Positions 34,801 through 43,785 of a stretch of DNA of 64,000 nt are shown here, in pieces. The notes under the pieces are model-generated. The model was not told where the DNA came from. It did not search any database and was given only the letters and a program-made list of their open reading frames with translations. Source of the DNA: Cytophagales bacterium UBA2561 (GTDB taxonomy: Bacteria > Bacteroidota > Bacteroidia > Cytophagales > Thermoflexibacteraceae); contig DDLX01000027.1 of NCBI GenBank assembly GCA_002340355.1, positions 62,001 through 126,000 on the forward strand. The letters are read 5' to 3'. Position 1 is the stretch's first letter. Every line of letters begins with the position of its first letter. A program made the position numbers and the translations under genes.

Positions 34801-35878
34801 CTAAAGAAGAGACAAGTTTGAGATTAATTCCTGTAGCACATCGCCAAGTAGTTAAAGCCCGATTAAAGGCTGCCATCATTTCAGGATTTCGGAAAAATTC
34901 AGGATCAACAAAAAGGGTATAACCTCCTTTACCATTATTATTCACCAAGTCAGGATTTTGAGCAGGTTCTGGCTTGGTACTACCAGGAAATCCACCCCAA
35001 TATTGAGTATATGTAGAAAGAGAATATTTGACCTGTAAAGTTTGTAAACTTTCAAAAGTTTCGCCATCATTATTCTTAACCATAATCGTTCCTGAACCTG
35101 CGAAACTTGGAACATAAACCTCAATTTGAGTATCTGACCAACTCACCACCTCTGCTTGTCCTGATGCACCCCACCAGCCCCCAACTAACTGCCTTTTAGT
35201 TTTACCACCATCTTCATTTACAGTAAAATAAACATCTCCTGCTCCAATTTCATCACCAAAACCTTTACCATTGATAGTCAGTTTAGTACGAGTTCCTCCT
35301 GTGATTTCAGCGGGTACTAATGAGGTAATTTCTAGATCTGCCTCAACTCGTCCGTTATTCCCAAAATCATTGGAAAAGTCTTCGAATAAAGAGGCATTTT
35401 TGATAATGGAAAATGGTATTCCATTGGCATAAAAATCAGTATATAAACTTTCCGAATTTTCATACGTTTTTCCATTTGGTAAAGCGATATTCTCATCCTT
35501 AATGCCATATCGAATTGCTCCTCGAAAGTCCAATAAAAAGTCAGTCTGGTTTTCTTTTTTTCGGGCAATAAAAATACCTTTATCTCCAGTAACGGGTGTA
35601 ATTCCCGAATGTATAGCAAACTGATTAGGAGTTTGTCCACCAAGAGCTATAAACTGGACAGTACTAGACGAAGCATTTTTAAAATTCTTATATACTTCTG
35701 CTGTATATCGAGTATAGATTGTCCCATCCTTCTCAAAAGATTTAGAGTCGGTAATTTCACCTTCGAACACCAAATCAGCAGTCTGAATAGCTTGCCAAAA
35801 CTGTGATTGTGCTTGGACTACTCCAAAGGAACAGCACCAAAAACAAAGTAAGATAAATAGAAGTTTAAAGTGTTTCAT
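31814..35878 (-). CDS. Large T9SS-exported protein: IPT/TIG, degenerate metalloprotease region, PKD and repeated beta modules
   Basis: The protein has 1354 residues. The signal peptide (1-23) is followed by a beta domain, then an IPT/TIG domain (about 184-285). A matrixin-like region (about 318-460) follows, then PKD-type domains at about 510-595 and about 1225-1275. Between them are multiple Ig-like modules, each with a repeat of the kind GATYEWSNG...GTYEVKVIKGGC (the first at 600-665, more to about 1215). The C-terminal type A sorting domain (about 1283-1354) starts LAVYPNPAQNQLTL and ends VYFLKLETNQGSTVRKIIKE, directing export by the type IX system and surface attachment. In the matrixin-like part the zinc motif HExxH...H reads RLLGK...Y (residues 437-447), so protease activity is very unlikely. 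Probable surface adhesin or matrix protein. Confidence 0.9.
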   Translation of the reverse strand: MKHFKLLFILLCFWCCSFGVVQAQSQFWQAIQTADLVFEGEITDSKSFEKDGTIYTRYTAEVYKNFKNASSSTVQFIALGGQTPNQFAIHSGITPVTGDKGIFIARKKENQTDFLLDFRGAIRYGIKDENIALPNGKTYENSESLYTDFYANGIPFSIIKNASLFEDFSNDFGNNGRVEADLEITSLVPAEITGGTRTKLTINGKGFGDEIGAGDVYFTVNEDGGKTKRQLVGGWWGASGQAEVVSWSDTQIEVYVPSFAGSGTIMVKNNDGETFESLQTLQVKYSLSTYTQYWGGFPGSTKPEPAQNPDLVNNNGKGGYTLFVDPEFFRNPEMMAAFNRALTTWRCATGINLKLVSSLEKIEFGYTGNSAVNIYDPDFPTDERSFVYSNYQNCNDGKRTHVRLVEFQLFFNQNINWNFSTNAPAADQIDFESEALRLLGKVSQIEYVNDPNDVMYYELQKGVMKRNLSTSNTEAANIIITQSKEENDCGTAPMQVVASSDCTNSIEAPKARFEVKGDTEFCQAPAKVSFEDFSRNVTAWEWKITGATPETSTEQNPTFEFLNTGNYTVSLTVTGANGEKSTETKTDFIKIATQAVNVDLGADLTICQNQKVTLDAGNDGATYEWSNGATTRKITTSIKGTYEVKVIKGGCSATDRITIRIDASSVIEAGENTQICDGSTAQLEVTGGNGTYRWEPALGLSDPNIANPIASPKETTIYRVYSDSDGDCGQIYDSVRVTVGKTPEIFGLPENGEITSCGEEVQAFLNVYSDQEDITYEWSNGMTESFIEVYEEGEYWVKASSPVGCVVYDTVKVIRVDEINLKVTNDTSFCEDEDGVMLEVSGASYYNWEPREGLENTYEAVTFASPKKTTTYTVTGYLEGFGECEPATAEVTVTVLPKPTLDLGEAEITVCQPEITLNAQNEGSLFQWSDGSQEQTLIVSESGTYFVTVFPKGCTQPLFDSVKVNFPKLDLDLGKDTLVLCETTQILLDAKNLDKEILWSDGSTGSTLLVTASGKYSVTVTDPTCGNFKRDTITVIIPNINLDLPKVLSSCEDFMTINSTKYLRDTTHLSYLWSNGDTTKSITIQKSGKYTLQITSKFCPEKVLLDTVEVRLLKNERLKVDLGENSVKACDSLVLDAGNVGATYLWSDGSTNQTLTVFKDGNYFVSVTYGCGETVTDEINVELFKTSKVDFSFESEGEIMKFTPIIETNQKIEWTWDFGDETNSSEESPSHVFNRRGNYEVTLTVKSLDCEGQTPVSITKMVNVTVSNIEEINIFGKLAVYPNPAQNQLTLKRSKTTENVKIKLTDLAGKTALQAQFETGQSQKTISLRDLPQGVYFLKLETNQGSTVRKIIKE

Positions 35879-36182
35879 TTTATGTTAAAAATTGATTTTA
35901 AAGAATATTACTTACTAAAATAAGGATTTGCTTTTTAGTATAAAAAATTAGGTTTCGAGAATAAGACAAGCTAAATTCTAAAACCGTTGCCTTTACTTAA
36001 TATTTTTTTATAAGAATTTTTGAAAAGTTAGAACCAAGTTGATTTTTGACTGTTTTTGTGGTATATTTAATAAGGAGTAAATAATATTATAATAACCTAA
36101 AAATCAGCATATTATGCTATTTTTATTTTTCAATAAAACATTTTTAAATTCTCTTTTTTTATTCTAAAAACATTATAGATTA
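35879..36182. other. 304-base divergent spacer
   Basis: AT-rich region between the large T9SS gene (minus) and mutY (plus). TATATTTA near 36062, one base off the -7 consensus, might serve mutY. No strong dyad or small ORF stands out. Confidence 0.35.
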
Positions 36183-37304
36183 GTGAAAAATACTGAATTT
36201 GCCCATAAATTAATTAATTGGTATAAAATTAAGAAACGTGATTTACCTTGGAGACATACCCAAGATCCTTATAGAATTTGGCTTTCCGAGATTATTTTAC
36301 AACAAACCCGTGTCGCACAGGGATTGCCTTACTATATGAAGTTTATCGAAAATTATCCAACAATTCAGGACTTAGCAAAAGCTTCTGAGGCAGAAGTTTT
36401 AAGACTTTGGCAAGGATTAGGCTATTATTCTAGAGCCAGAAATATGCACTTTACTGCTCAATTTGTAACTCATCAATTAAGTGGAATTTTCCCAAATAAT
36501 TATCTAGAAATCAAAAAATTAAAAGGTATTGGAGATTACACAGCTTCCGCAATTTCTTCTTTTGCCTTCGGAGAACGAAAAGCCGTGTTAGATGGGAATG
36601 TTTTTCGGGTCTTATCTAGAGTTTTCGGGATTACAGATGATATCTCTAGCACAACAGGTAAGAAAAAATTTGCCCAAATTGCTCAAGATTTATTACCTAA
36701 AGATGAAAGTCCAACTTACAATCAAGCCATCATGGAATTTGGAGCATTGCATTGTATTCCCAAAAATCCAGATTGTAATAATTGTACTTTTTCAGGAAAT
36801 TGCTACGCTGAAACTCATAAACAACAAGCTGAATTACCTATAAAAATCAAAAAAGTCAAAACAAAAACTCGACATTTTTTATATATTATTTTTCAATACA
36901 AAAATCAATTGATGCTCAAAGAACGAACAGAAAAAGATATTTGGAAAGGTTTGTATGATTTTCCATTATACGAACAAAACTCAACTCAAAACATAGCGAT
37001 TTTACAAACGATTTATGAAGAAACTATTAAGCAAGAATTGAGTCACTTCATGATTGGAAAGAAAATTCAAGTTTTTAGTAATCAAGAATTTAGATTTGAA
37101 GTAAAAAAGATCTCTGGGATAGTTAAACATCTTCTTTCTCATCAAAAAATTTATGCTCAGTTTTTGGTTTTAGATATTCCGAATCAAACCATTTTTCAAA
37201 AATTAGAAACTAAATTATCTGCACAATTTTATCCCTTCGAAACTATTGAAAATTTACCAAAACCGATTTTGATTGCCGATTATTTGAAAAAACATTTCTT
37301 TTAA
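36183..37304 (+). CDS. mutY: A/G-specific adenine glycosylase
   Basis: MutY removes adenine mispaired with 8-oxoguanine in base-excision repair. The protein has 373 residues. Catalytic Glu36 (LSEIILQQT), the helix-hairpin-helix LKGIGDYTASAISSFAFG (113-130) and catalytic Asp137 (VLDGNV) are present. The [4Fe-4S] cysteines are Cys191, Cys198, Cys201 and Cys207 with the canonical 6-2-5 spacing. A C-terminal NUDIX-like domain (about 225-373) recognises 8-oxoG. The start is GTG at 36183; no in-frame ATG lies close by. It begins the mutY-ssb-gldE cluster that is conserved in Bacteroidota. Confidence 0.96.
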   Translation: MKNTEFAHKLINWYKIKKRDLPWRHTQDPYRIWLSEIILQQTRVAQGLPYYMKFIENYPTIQDLAKASEAEVLRLWQGLGYYSRARNMHFTAQFVTHQLSGIFPNNYLEIKKLKGIGDYTASAISSFAFGERKAVLDGNVFRVLSRVFGITDDISSTTGKKKFAQIAQDLLPKDESPTYNQAIMEFGALHCIPKNPDCNNCTFSGNCYAETHKQQAELPIKIKKVKTKTRHFLYIIFQYKNQLMLKERTEKDIWKGLYDFPLYEQNSTQNIAILQTIYEETIKQELSHFMIGKKIQVFSNQEFRFEVKKISGIVKHLLSHQKIYAQFLVLDIPNQTIFQKLETKLSAQFYPFETIENLPKPILIADYLKKHFF

Positions 37305-37356
37305 GTAATTTCAGCCCACTTTTGAAAAGTTCATTCAAACACGAAAAGAAATCATT

Positions 37357-37827
37357 ATGGTAAATAAGGTTATTTTGTTAGGAAATTTAGGTAAAGACCC
37401 GTTAGTTCGACATACAGAAAGTGGAATGACAGTAGCTACTTTTAGTATTGCAACAACTGAAAACTATAAAGACCGAGATGGTAATCGTCAAAAACGCACC
37501 GAATGGCATAATTTAGTATTATGGAATCGGTTAGCCGAAATTGCAGAAGAATATCTTAAAAAAGGGTCGTTAATTTATGTGGAAGGACGTTTAACATCAC
37601 GTTCATACGAAACACAAGATGGTTCAACAAGGTATATTACTGAGGTAGTGGTCAATAATATGCAAATGATGCCTCGGACATCAGGAGTCTCAGTCCCATT
37701 GCCACCTGAAGATCAAGCTCCCCAGAGCCGTACATCAGACACTCATATGCCCGAGCAAAAATCTACAACTAAACCTGAATCCATCAACAATAATGACGAG
37801 AATCCTGACGATGACTTGCCATTTTAA
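37357..37827 (+). CDS. ssb: Single-stranded DNA-binding protein
   Basis: SSB coats single-stranded DNA in replication and repair and recruits partners. The protein has 156 residues. The OB fold (1-110) begins MVNKVILLGNLGKDPLVRHTESG and contains EWHNLVLWNRLAEIAEEYLKKG and YVEGRLTSRSYE. A flexible polar linker leads to the acidic tip DDDLPF that binds partner proteins. Its place between mutY and gldE is the conserved arrangement of the phylum. Confidence 0.98.
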   Translation: MVNKVILLGNLGKDPLVRHTESGMTVATFSIATTENYKDRDGNRQKRTEWHNLVLWNRLAEIAEEYLKKGSLIYVEGRLTSRSYETQDGSTRYITEVVVNNMQMMPRTSGVSVPLPPEDQAPQSRTSDTHMPEQKSTTKPESINNNDENPDDDLPF

Positions 37828-37993
37828 TATTTTTTAGTAAATTTTTAGTATGTTTGGTACTATCTCAAAAATTTACACAATTTTTTAACTTTCATAACGT
37901 TACAGTATTTTTTTGAGATTTTACACCAATATCACATACATTTAATATCAAATTTTAGATTTAAATTACCTCTCACTTAAATTTTTACAAGTT

Positions 37994-39361
37994 TTGGACG
38001 ATACACAAGGAGTATCCCTCGGATTTCCTTTTCTACTTGCCCAAGTTTCTTTTTTGTTATATCTGACCGAAGGCATAATTATTTTCATGCTTTTGTGTGC
38101 CTCAGCACTCATTTCAGGGTCAGAAGTGGCGTGTTTTTCGCTTACTACCGAACAAATTCAAGAGTGTCAATATACTAAATCTTCCTCTGCTACTAGTTTG
38201 CTTCGACTCCTTAAAAACCCTCGCAAGTTACTAGCTATTATATTGATTCTCAACAATTTGGTAAATGTTACCTTAGTCACATTGGCTACTTACATGATGG
38301 TGCAAGCCGTTGGCAAGGATGATCAACAAGGATTAGCCATTTCAATCTTGACGTTAGTAATAACTTTTGCGATTGTCTTTTTTGGTGAAGTTGTCCCCAA
38401 AGTTATTGCCAATCAACATACTTTACGCTTTGCTTTGTTTACTTCAAATGGGCTACTATTTTTGGGAAATTTAGTTAGTCCATTAGCATGGTTACTTTTA
38501 AATAGTACCCAACTTATCGAAAAACGGATTACCCGAAGAGGCTATACTGTATCGGTAGATGAACTTACCCAAGCTGTTGAGATCACTACTAAATCTGACA
38601 AAACACCTGAAGACCAGAAAGATATATTAATGAGTTTGGTGAATTTTGGTGCTATTTCTGCCAAGCAAATCCTACGCTCTCGATTAGATATTACGGCAGT
38701 AGATATCGAAACCAAATTTCATGAATTATTAGATAAGATTAATAAATGTGGTTATTCTCGAATTCCTGTTTATCAAGAGACCATTGATAGTATTGAAGGC
38801 ATTTTATACATTAAAGATTTGTTACCTTACATTGACCGTGAAAATGAATTTGAATGGCAAAGTCTTATCCGCCGAAATCCTTATTTTATCCCTGAGAACA
38901 AGAAAATTTCCTCTTTACTCAAAGAGTTTCAAGAGAAACGAGTTCATATGGCAATTGTCGTAGATGAATACGGAGGAACTTCTGGATTGATTACGATGGA
39001 AGATATTATTGAAGAAATCGTTGGAGAAATTAATGATGAGTTCGATTTTAACAATGTGATTTACAAACAAATTGACAAGAATACTTACAACTTTGAAGCC
39101 AAAGTTTCTTTGAATGATTTTTGTAAGATTGTGGGAGTTGAGCCTTTTATTTTTAATGATATCAAAGGCGAAAATGAATCCTTAGCAGGCATCTTATTAG
39201 AATTATTTCGCCGTATGCCTCGCGTTGGCGAGCGTGTTTCATATAAACAATTTATGTTTATTATTGTAGCTTCTGACTCTAAACGTATTAAACGAGTTCG
39301 GGTTTTAATCCGAGATAGTAAAGGAAAAACTTCAACAATTTCAAAATCTTCTAAGAATTGA
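37994..39361 (+). CDS. gldE: Gliding motility-associated protein GldE (CNNM-CBS-CorC/HlyC domain)
   Basis: GldE was identified as supporting gliding in Flavobacterium johnsoniae, with gldD. The protein has 455 residues. A CNNM-type membrane domain (about 20-200, four hydrophobic segments, starting ASALISGSEVACFSLT) is followed by a CBS pair (about 215-345) with YSRIPVYQETIDSIEGILYIKDLL and VVDEYGGTSGLITMEDIIEEIVGEI. A CorC/HlyC-type C-terminal domain completes it. The start is TTG at 37994, giving a normal family N-terminus; the next in-frame ATG is inside the first membrane helix. It follows ssb, as usual, but gldD is not next: a DUF4783 gene is. Confidence 0.88.
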   Translation: MDDTQGVSLGFPFLLAQVSFLLYLTEGIIIFMLLCASALISGSEVACFSLTTEQIQECQYTKSSSATSLLRLLKNPRKLLAIILILNNLVNVTLVTLATYMMVQAVGKDDQQGLAISILTLVITFAIVFFGEVVPKVIANQHTLRFALFTSNGLLFLGNLVSPLAWLLLNSTQLIEKRITRRGYTVSVDELTQAVEITTKSDKTPEDQKDILMSLVNFGAISAKQILRSRLDITAVDIETKFHELLDKINKCGYSRIPVYQETIDSIEGILYIKDLLPYIDRENEFEWQSLIRRNPYFIPENKKISSLLKEFQEKRVHMAIVVDEYGGTSGLITMEDIIEEIVGEINDEFDFNNVIYKQIDKNTYNFEAKVSLNDFCKIVGVEPFIFNDIKGENESLAGILLELFRRMPRVGERVSYKQFMFIIVASDSKRIKRVRVLIRDSKGKTSTISKSSKN

Positions 39362-39423
39362 TATAAAATTTGGCATTATTTTGGACATCTTAAAAGCAAC
39401 ACTCATTTCTGGAAAAAATACAA

Positions 39424-39837
39424 ATGAATAAACTGCTTTTCTTTTTTGGTGTCATTGCTTTGTTAGGTTTTTCAAGCTGTTTCAATGCTCATTCCGAATC
39501 GCATGAAGAATTTGGAGTTTTATCACAATTAGTCAAGGCTTTTAATGAATCTAATTATCGGCAACTTGCCCAACAATCAGATGAATTACTGGAACTGACT
39601 TTTGAGAATGAAGCTCGTCATTATAGTCAAACTCAAACCCGCTTTGCCCTCAAAGATTTTTTCCAACGTAATCCTGTGGCAAGTTTTGAAATTTTGCATA
39701 GCTCTCAACAGACTTCGATTCGCTATATTATTGGAAATTATCGGTCATCAATGGGGGTCTATCGCATCTCGATTCGAATGCGAAAAATTGGAAACGAATA
39801 CCGAATTAATATGATGAAATTTCGAAAAGAATCTTAA
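39424..39837 (+). CDS. DUF4783 family secreted protein or lipoprotein
   Basis: The protein has 137 residues. The N-terminus MNKLLFFFGVIALLGFSSC ends in a Cys19 with a lipobox-like FSSC. The remainder has the cystatin/NTF2-like look of DUF4783: LVKAFNESNYRQLAQQSDELLEL, RFALKDFFQRNPVASFEILH and a final YRINMMKFRKE strand. Function unknown; probably in the periplasm or attached to the membrane. It lies 62 nt after gldE and may be in the same transcript. It is convergent with mnmD. Confidence 0.7.
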   Translation: MNKLLFFFGVIALLGFSSCFNAHSESHEEFGVLSQLVKAFNESNYRQLAQQSDELLELTFENEARHYSQTQTRFALKDFFQRNPVASFEILHSSQQTSIRYIIGNYRSSMGVYRISIRMRKIGNEYRINMMKFRKES

Positions 39838-39883
39838 AGTCGGTTGTGAAAAGTGAAAATACAAGCAAAAGTAACTTTAAATT

Positions 39884-40591
39884 TCATGAGGTTTGTGATG
39901 CTAATTTATATCCTCTGACCATTTCTTTTTTACCAACAGGACCTTTCAATTTTTCAATTGAAAAACCCGCCAAAGTTAAGTTCTTCCGAAATTTTCCGCT
40001 TGAGCTATATGTAACCAAAATTCCATCTGAAACCGTCAGACGACCAATTTTTTGCAAATTATCTAATTCCCACATTTCGGGCTGTTTACTGGGTGCAAAA
40101 GCATCATAATAAATCAAATCGAATACTTCTGAACTCTCAAAATCTTCCAATTTCTGGTGCAACTTTCGAAATTCAAAATTAGGCAAACAGTAACATTTTT
40201 GATCAGGTAAACAAGTATGAATTTGTTGCCAAAAAGAAGGAAGCTTGGTTGAAAATGGAGGAGAAAAAGTACCTGCGAAATCTAAATTATCTAACACCTC
40301 TTGAGGCAAAGGCAAGGGTTCTAAGCTCGTCAATTGAATCGAAACATCAGGATTTTTTAGAGCAAATTCTAAGCTCAACAATACATTCAATCCTGTTCCT
40401 AAACCCACTTCTAAAATATTGATATGCTGTTTTTTAGAAAGTAAATATTCTAATCCAGCTTCAATATAAACGTGTCGGGATTCTTGTGTTGCACCATGTA
40501 AAGAATGGTATGTTTCGTTGAGTTCCTCCCAAAAAATGGAAGTAGAACCATCTGCTGTTGGAATGATTTTGAGGGTACGTTTTTCAGACAT
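39884..40591 (-). CDS. mnmD: tRNA U34 5-methylaminomethyl-2-thiouridine methyltransferase (MnmD-type)
   Basis: This stand-alone equivalent of the N-terminal domain of MnmC makes the final methyl transfer in mnm5s2U34 of tRNA. The protein has 235 residues. The SAM-binding LEVGLGTGLNVLLSLE (about 60-75), the acidic LEPLPLP strand end and the signature YYDAFAPSKQPEMWEL (about 163-178) are intact, and the C-terminal GPVGKKEMVRGY is typical. There is no FAD oxidase domain. It lies 9 nt downstream of the response-regulator gene, so the two form an operon. Confidence 0.93.
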   Translation of the reverse strand: MSEKRTLKIIPTADGSTSIFWEELNETYHSLHGATQESRHVYIEAGLEYLLSKKQHINILEVGLGTGLNVLLSLEFALKNPDVSIQLTSLEPLPLPQEVLDNLDFAGTFSPPFSTKLPSFWQQIHTCLPDQKCYCLPNFEFRKLHQKLEDFESSEVFDLIYYDAFAPSKQPEMWELDNLQKIGRLTVSDGILVTYSSSGKFRKNLTLAGFSIEKLKGPVGKKEMVRGYKLASQTS

Positions 40592-40600
40592 CGAAATAGA

Positions 40601-41290
40601 TTAACTCAGTTCAAATTTATAACCAACCCCTTTAACCGTTTTGATATATCCGTCCCCAATTTTCTCACGAACTCTACGGATATGCACATCAACTGTACGG
40701 GCTAAAACATATACATCAGCTCCCCAGATATTATGCAGTAACTCATCTCGACTAAACACTTTATTGGGATGCTGTGCCAAAAAAAATAATAACTCAAATT
40801 CTTTCTTTGGTAAGGTGATTTGTTTTTCTCCCTTCATAAGCGTATAGCTTGTTTTATCAATACTAAATTCACCTGCCTTAATTACTTCGCGAGCCTCAAG
40901 GGTAGCTCGTTGGGCTTCTCTGCGAAACATGGCATTAACTCGGCTAATTAAAGCTCTGGGTTTGACGGGCTTGACTAAATAATCATCGGCTCCCATTTCG
41001 AAGGCGGCAACTTCCGAATATTCCTCCATCCGAGCCGTCAAGAAAATAATCTTGGTATCAGCCGTTTCAGGCATTTCACGCAACTGACGACACGCTTCAA
41101 CACCATCCATTTTTGGCATCATGATGTCTAGCAAGATTAAGTCAGGTAAAAACTCCCTCGCAACTTTAATCGCTTTAATTCCATTGGGGGCAGTCTTTAC
41201 TTTATAGCCGTCTTTCTCAAGGTTATATTTGAGTAATTCAACAATATCGGGTTCATCATCTACGACTAATATTTTTTGGGCAGTACTCAT
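40601..41290 (-). CDS. OmpR/PhoB-type response regulator
   Basis: The protein has 229 residues. The receiver domain (1-120) has acidic DDEP (11-14), phospho-acceptor Asp55 in LLDIMMP, and the conserved Lys in LVKPVKPRAL. The winged-helix DNA-binding domain (about 130-229) ends RTVDVHIRRVREKIGDGYIKT. No partner histidine kinase is adjacent, so the cognate kinase must be elsewhere. It heads a two-gene operon with mnmD. Confidence 0.95.
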   Translation of the reverse strand: MSTAQKILVVDDEPDIVELLKYNLEKDGYKVKTAPNGIKAIKVAREFLPDLILLDIMMPKMDGVEACRQLREMPETADTKIIFLTARMEEYSEVAAFEMGADDYLVKPVKPRALISRVNAMFRREAQRATLEAREVIKAGEFSIDKTSYTLMKGEKQITLPKKEFELLFFLAQHPNKVFSRDELLHNIWGADVYVLARTVDVHIRRVREKIGDGYIKTVKGVGYKFELS

Positions 41291-41453
41291 GCTATCCAGA
41301 AATTACAAGTTTAGGCATCTAATTTGCGGGTAAAAATAGACAAATTCAGAACAAGAATTTCCCAAAAGTCAACTTTTAGTAATTAAAATTTATATTCTCG
41401 TAATATTACGTTTAACTAAATGTAACTATGAGCAAAAGACTTAAAAACTAAGT

Positions 41454-41873
41454 TTATCCGACTTTCACTTTTTCTTCAAGCCAAGCAAAGGCTTCCTGTT
41501 CATCATCAAAATATCTAACCCAAAGTGTACCTAATCTAACTTCTTCCATAGTTTGTCCAATAGAAACGTGAACGAATAAATCTGGACTTTTAATAAATGC
41601 CAGCTTAGCCAATCCTGATTGAACTATAGGAGGGAATATCTCGGTAGCTATCCATGTTTGTAATTCAGGAATAATCGGAAAATTAAAATCTCGTTCATCC
41701 ATCAATACATTTTTGATTTGAAGAGTTAATACTTTTTCCGAAATAACTCGAAGTTCGGATTTATAGTCTTCATCTTGCATTTGATCGGTTTCAGGTTTCC
41801 GAGTAACCACTAATAAGGCGCTTTCTTCATGGTGCACAATGCTCTGAAAAAGACTATCATAAACTAGTGTCAT
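41454..41873 (-). CDS. STAS/SpoIIAA-like protein
   Basis: The protein has 139 residues with no signal or membrane segment. The pattern VLMDERDFNFPIIPELQTWIATEIFPPIVQSGLAKLAFIKSPDLFVHVSIGQ, then YFDDEQEAFAWLEEK, fits the SpoIIAA-like STAS/SEC14 group. In it a central strand is followed by helices and an F-x-D-x-x-x-A-x-x-WL end. Such proteins bind lipids or act as antagonists in partner-switch signalling. There is no obvious serine at the usual phosphorylation loop, so control by the SpoIIE phosphatases of this window is conjecture. It stands alone on the minus strand. Confidence 0.6.
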   Translation of the reverse strand: MTLVYDSLFQSIVHHEESALLVVTRKPETDQMQDEDYKSELRVISEKVLTLQIKNVLMDERDFNFPIIPELQTWIATEIFPPIVQSGLAKLAFIKSPDLFVHVSIGQTMEEVRLGTLWVRYFDDEQEAFAWLEEKVKVG

Positions 41874-41914
41874 ATGTATGAATATGATTTATAAAAAAGT
41901 GTTTTGTTGTATTT

Positions 41915-41947
41915 AAACCTACAAGATTATAATCACCTTGTAGGTTT
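41915..41947 (-). terminator. Hairpin terminator after glyS
   Basis: A perfect 11-bp stem AAACCTACAAG (41915-41925) / CTTGTAGGTTT (41937-41947), 26 nt after the glyS stop on the minus strand and followed on that strand by TTTAAATA. The T-tract is weak but the position is right. Confidence 0.65.
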
Positions 41948-41972
41948 AATAAACTAAAAAGACTCAGTTTGT

Positions 41973-43445
41973 TTATAATTTTTCAAAAATTCGTTTAAAG
42001 GAAACTTCCTGCCCAATTTCATCCCGAAGTGATGAGATAGGTAAACGCTTTTGTTCTGTTGTATCTCGGTAGCGAATCGTAACGGTCTCATCTTCGAGTG
42101 TTTGGTGGTCAACTACAACACAAAACGGTGTACCAATCAAATCCTGACGAGTATATCGTTTGCCAATGGCAGCCTTTTCTTCATAAATAACTTTGAAATC
42201 AAATTTCAAATCTTCATAAATCTTTTGTGCTACTTCTGGTAAACCATCCTTTCGGACTAATGGCAAAATTGCTGCCTTAACTGGTGCAATAGCAGGATGT
42301 AATTTTAGGTAAATTCGTGTTTTTTGCTTTTGCCCTTCACCAACAACCTCTTCAGTGTAAGCATTACAAAGCGTCATTAGGAACAAGCGGTCAGCTCCAA
42401 TTGAAGTCTCAACAACGTATGGCACGTAATTTTGTTTAATTTCATCATCAAAATAGCGTAATTTCTTCCCTGATAATTTTTGATGATTTCCTAAGTCAAA
42501 ATCGGTTCGAGAATGAATACCTTCCACTTCCTTAAATCCAAATGGAAATTCAAATTCCACATCAGCGGCTGCATCTGCATAGTGTGCTAATTTTTCATGG
42601 TCATGAAAACGTAATTTTTCAGATGGAATTAAGGCTTGATGCCACTTCATACGCACATTACGCCAATATTCATACCACTTTGCTTGTTCGCCTGGACGAA
42701 TAAAAAATTGCATCTCCATCTGCTCAAATTCCCGCATACGAAAAATAAACTGACGGGCAACTATCTCATTCCGAAAGGCTTTCCCAATTTGAGCAATGCC
42801 GAATGGAATTTTCATTCGTCCTGTTTTTTGGACATTCAAGAAGTTGACAAAAATCCCTTGAGCCGTTTCAGGGCGTAAATAAATTTTATCCGCATCTTCA
42901 GCAACTGAGCCGACTTGTGTCGAAAACATTAAGTTAAATTGACGCACTTCCGTCCAATTATCTGTTCCTGAAATAGGGCAAGTAATTCCTTCTTCAATGA
43001 TGAGTTCTCGAACTTCATCTAACTTTTCATCACCAATAAGTTTACCTGCCTTTTGGAGTAAATTCTGCGCTTTCTCCAATTCGCCTGCCTTCTCGTATTC
43101 GGCAGCTTTCTCTTCCAAAAGGACATCTGCCCGATATCGTTTCTTAGAATCCTTGTTATCAATCATCGGGTCATTGAAGCTGTCCACGTGTCCCGAAGCC
43201 TTCCAAGTGAGAGGATGCATAAAAATAGCAGCATCTACTCCCACAATATTTTGATGGAGCAAAGTCATTGATTTCCACCATAATAACTTTAAGTTATTTT
43301 TAAGTTCGACCCCATTCTGTCCGTAATCATAAACGGCTTGGAGTCCATCATAAATTTCGCTCGAAGGAAAAACAAAACCATATTCTTTGGCGTGTGCAAT
43401 GATTTTTTGAAATAATCCTGCTTCTTGCTCGCCTTTCTTTGCCAT
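41973..43445 (-). CDS. glyS: Glycyl-tRNA synthetase, class II dimeric type
   Basis: It charges tRNA-Gly. The protein has 490 residues, the usual length of the homodimeric (eukaryote/Thermus-like) form used by Bacteroidota rather than the alpha2beta2 type. The N-terminal YGFVFPSSEIYDGLQAVYDYGQNG, LTWKASGHVDSFNDPM, the class II motif 2 region FRNEIVARQFIFRMREFEQMEMQFF and a C-terminal anticodon-binding domain (about 390-490) are present. Locus names vary (glyS or glyQS). It has its own promoter box at 43480-43487. Confidence 0.96.
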   Translation of the reverse strand: MAKKGEQEAGLFQKIIAHAKEYGFVFPSSEIYDGLQAVYDYGQNGVELKNNLKLLWWKSMTLLHQNIVGVDAAIFMHPLTWKASGHVDSFNDPMIDNKDSKKRYRADVLLEEKAAEYEKAGELEKAQNLLQKAGKLIGDEKLDEVRELIIEEGITCPISGTDNWTEVRQFNLMFSTQVGSVAEDADKIYLRPETAQGIFVNFLNVQKTGRMKIPFGIAQIGKAFRNEIVARQFIFRMREFEQMEMQFFIRPGEQAKWYEYWRNVRMKWHQALIPSEKLRFHDHEKLAHYADAAADVEFEFPFGFKEVEGIHSRTDFDLGNHQKLSGKKLRYFDDEIKQNYVPYVVETSIGADRLFLMTLCNAYTEEVVGEGQKQKTRIYLKLHPAIAPVKAAILPLVRKDGLPEVAQKIYEDLKFDFKVIYEEKAAIGKRYTRQDLIGTPFCVVVDHQTLEDETVTIRYRDTTEQKRLPISSLRDEIGQEVSFKRIFEKL

Positions 43446-43479
43446 AAGTCAATGAATTTCAGATTCAAAAAATTGGAAA

Positions 43480-43487
43480 CAAAGATA
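43480..43487 (-). promoter_or_regulatory. glyS promoter -7 box
   Basis: CAAAGATA on the plus strand reads TATCTTTG on the minus strand, an exact consensus 34 nt before the glyS start. Confidence 0.6.
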
Positions 43488-43777
43488 TTGATTTTTTGGA
43501 TTTATTGCCCTGTAAAATTTATTTACTATTTTTAAAGTAATGAATTTAGAGTTTTCTAATTTTCATTTTTTATTCCAAACCGAAAACCATAGGGCTTAAT
43601 AAGGTGATTCTACAAGTTAAATTCCTACTAAAATTTTTCAGGACTTGAGCATAAAATTTAATTCAGCTCATGCCTTCTTCCAAGTTAAAAACTGAAATCA
43701 AAATCAAATATGGTATTAATTGGTTGTATTTTTTTGTTTAATAATCATTCGTATAACAATTATTATTAAACAAATTG

Positions 43778-43785
43778 TATATTTG
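43778..43785 (+). promoter_or_regulatory. hppD promoter -7 box TATATTTG
   Basis: An exact TAnnTTTG match whose last base is 33 nt before the hppD ATG at 43819. No convincing -33 element could be assigned. Confidence 0.6.
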
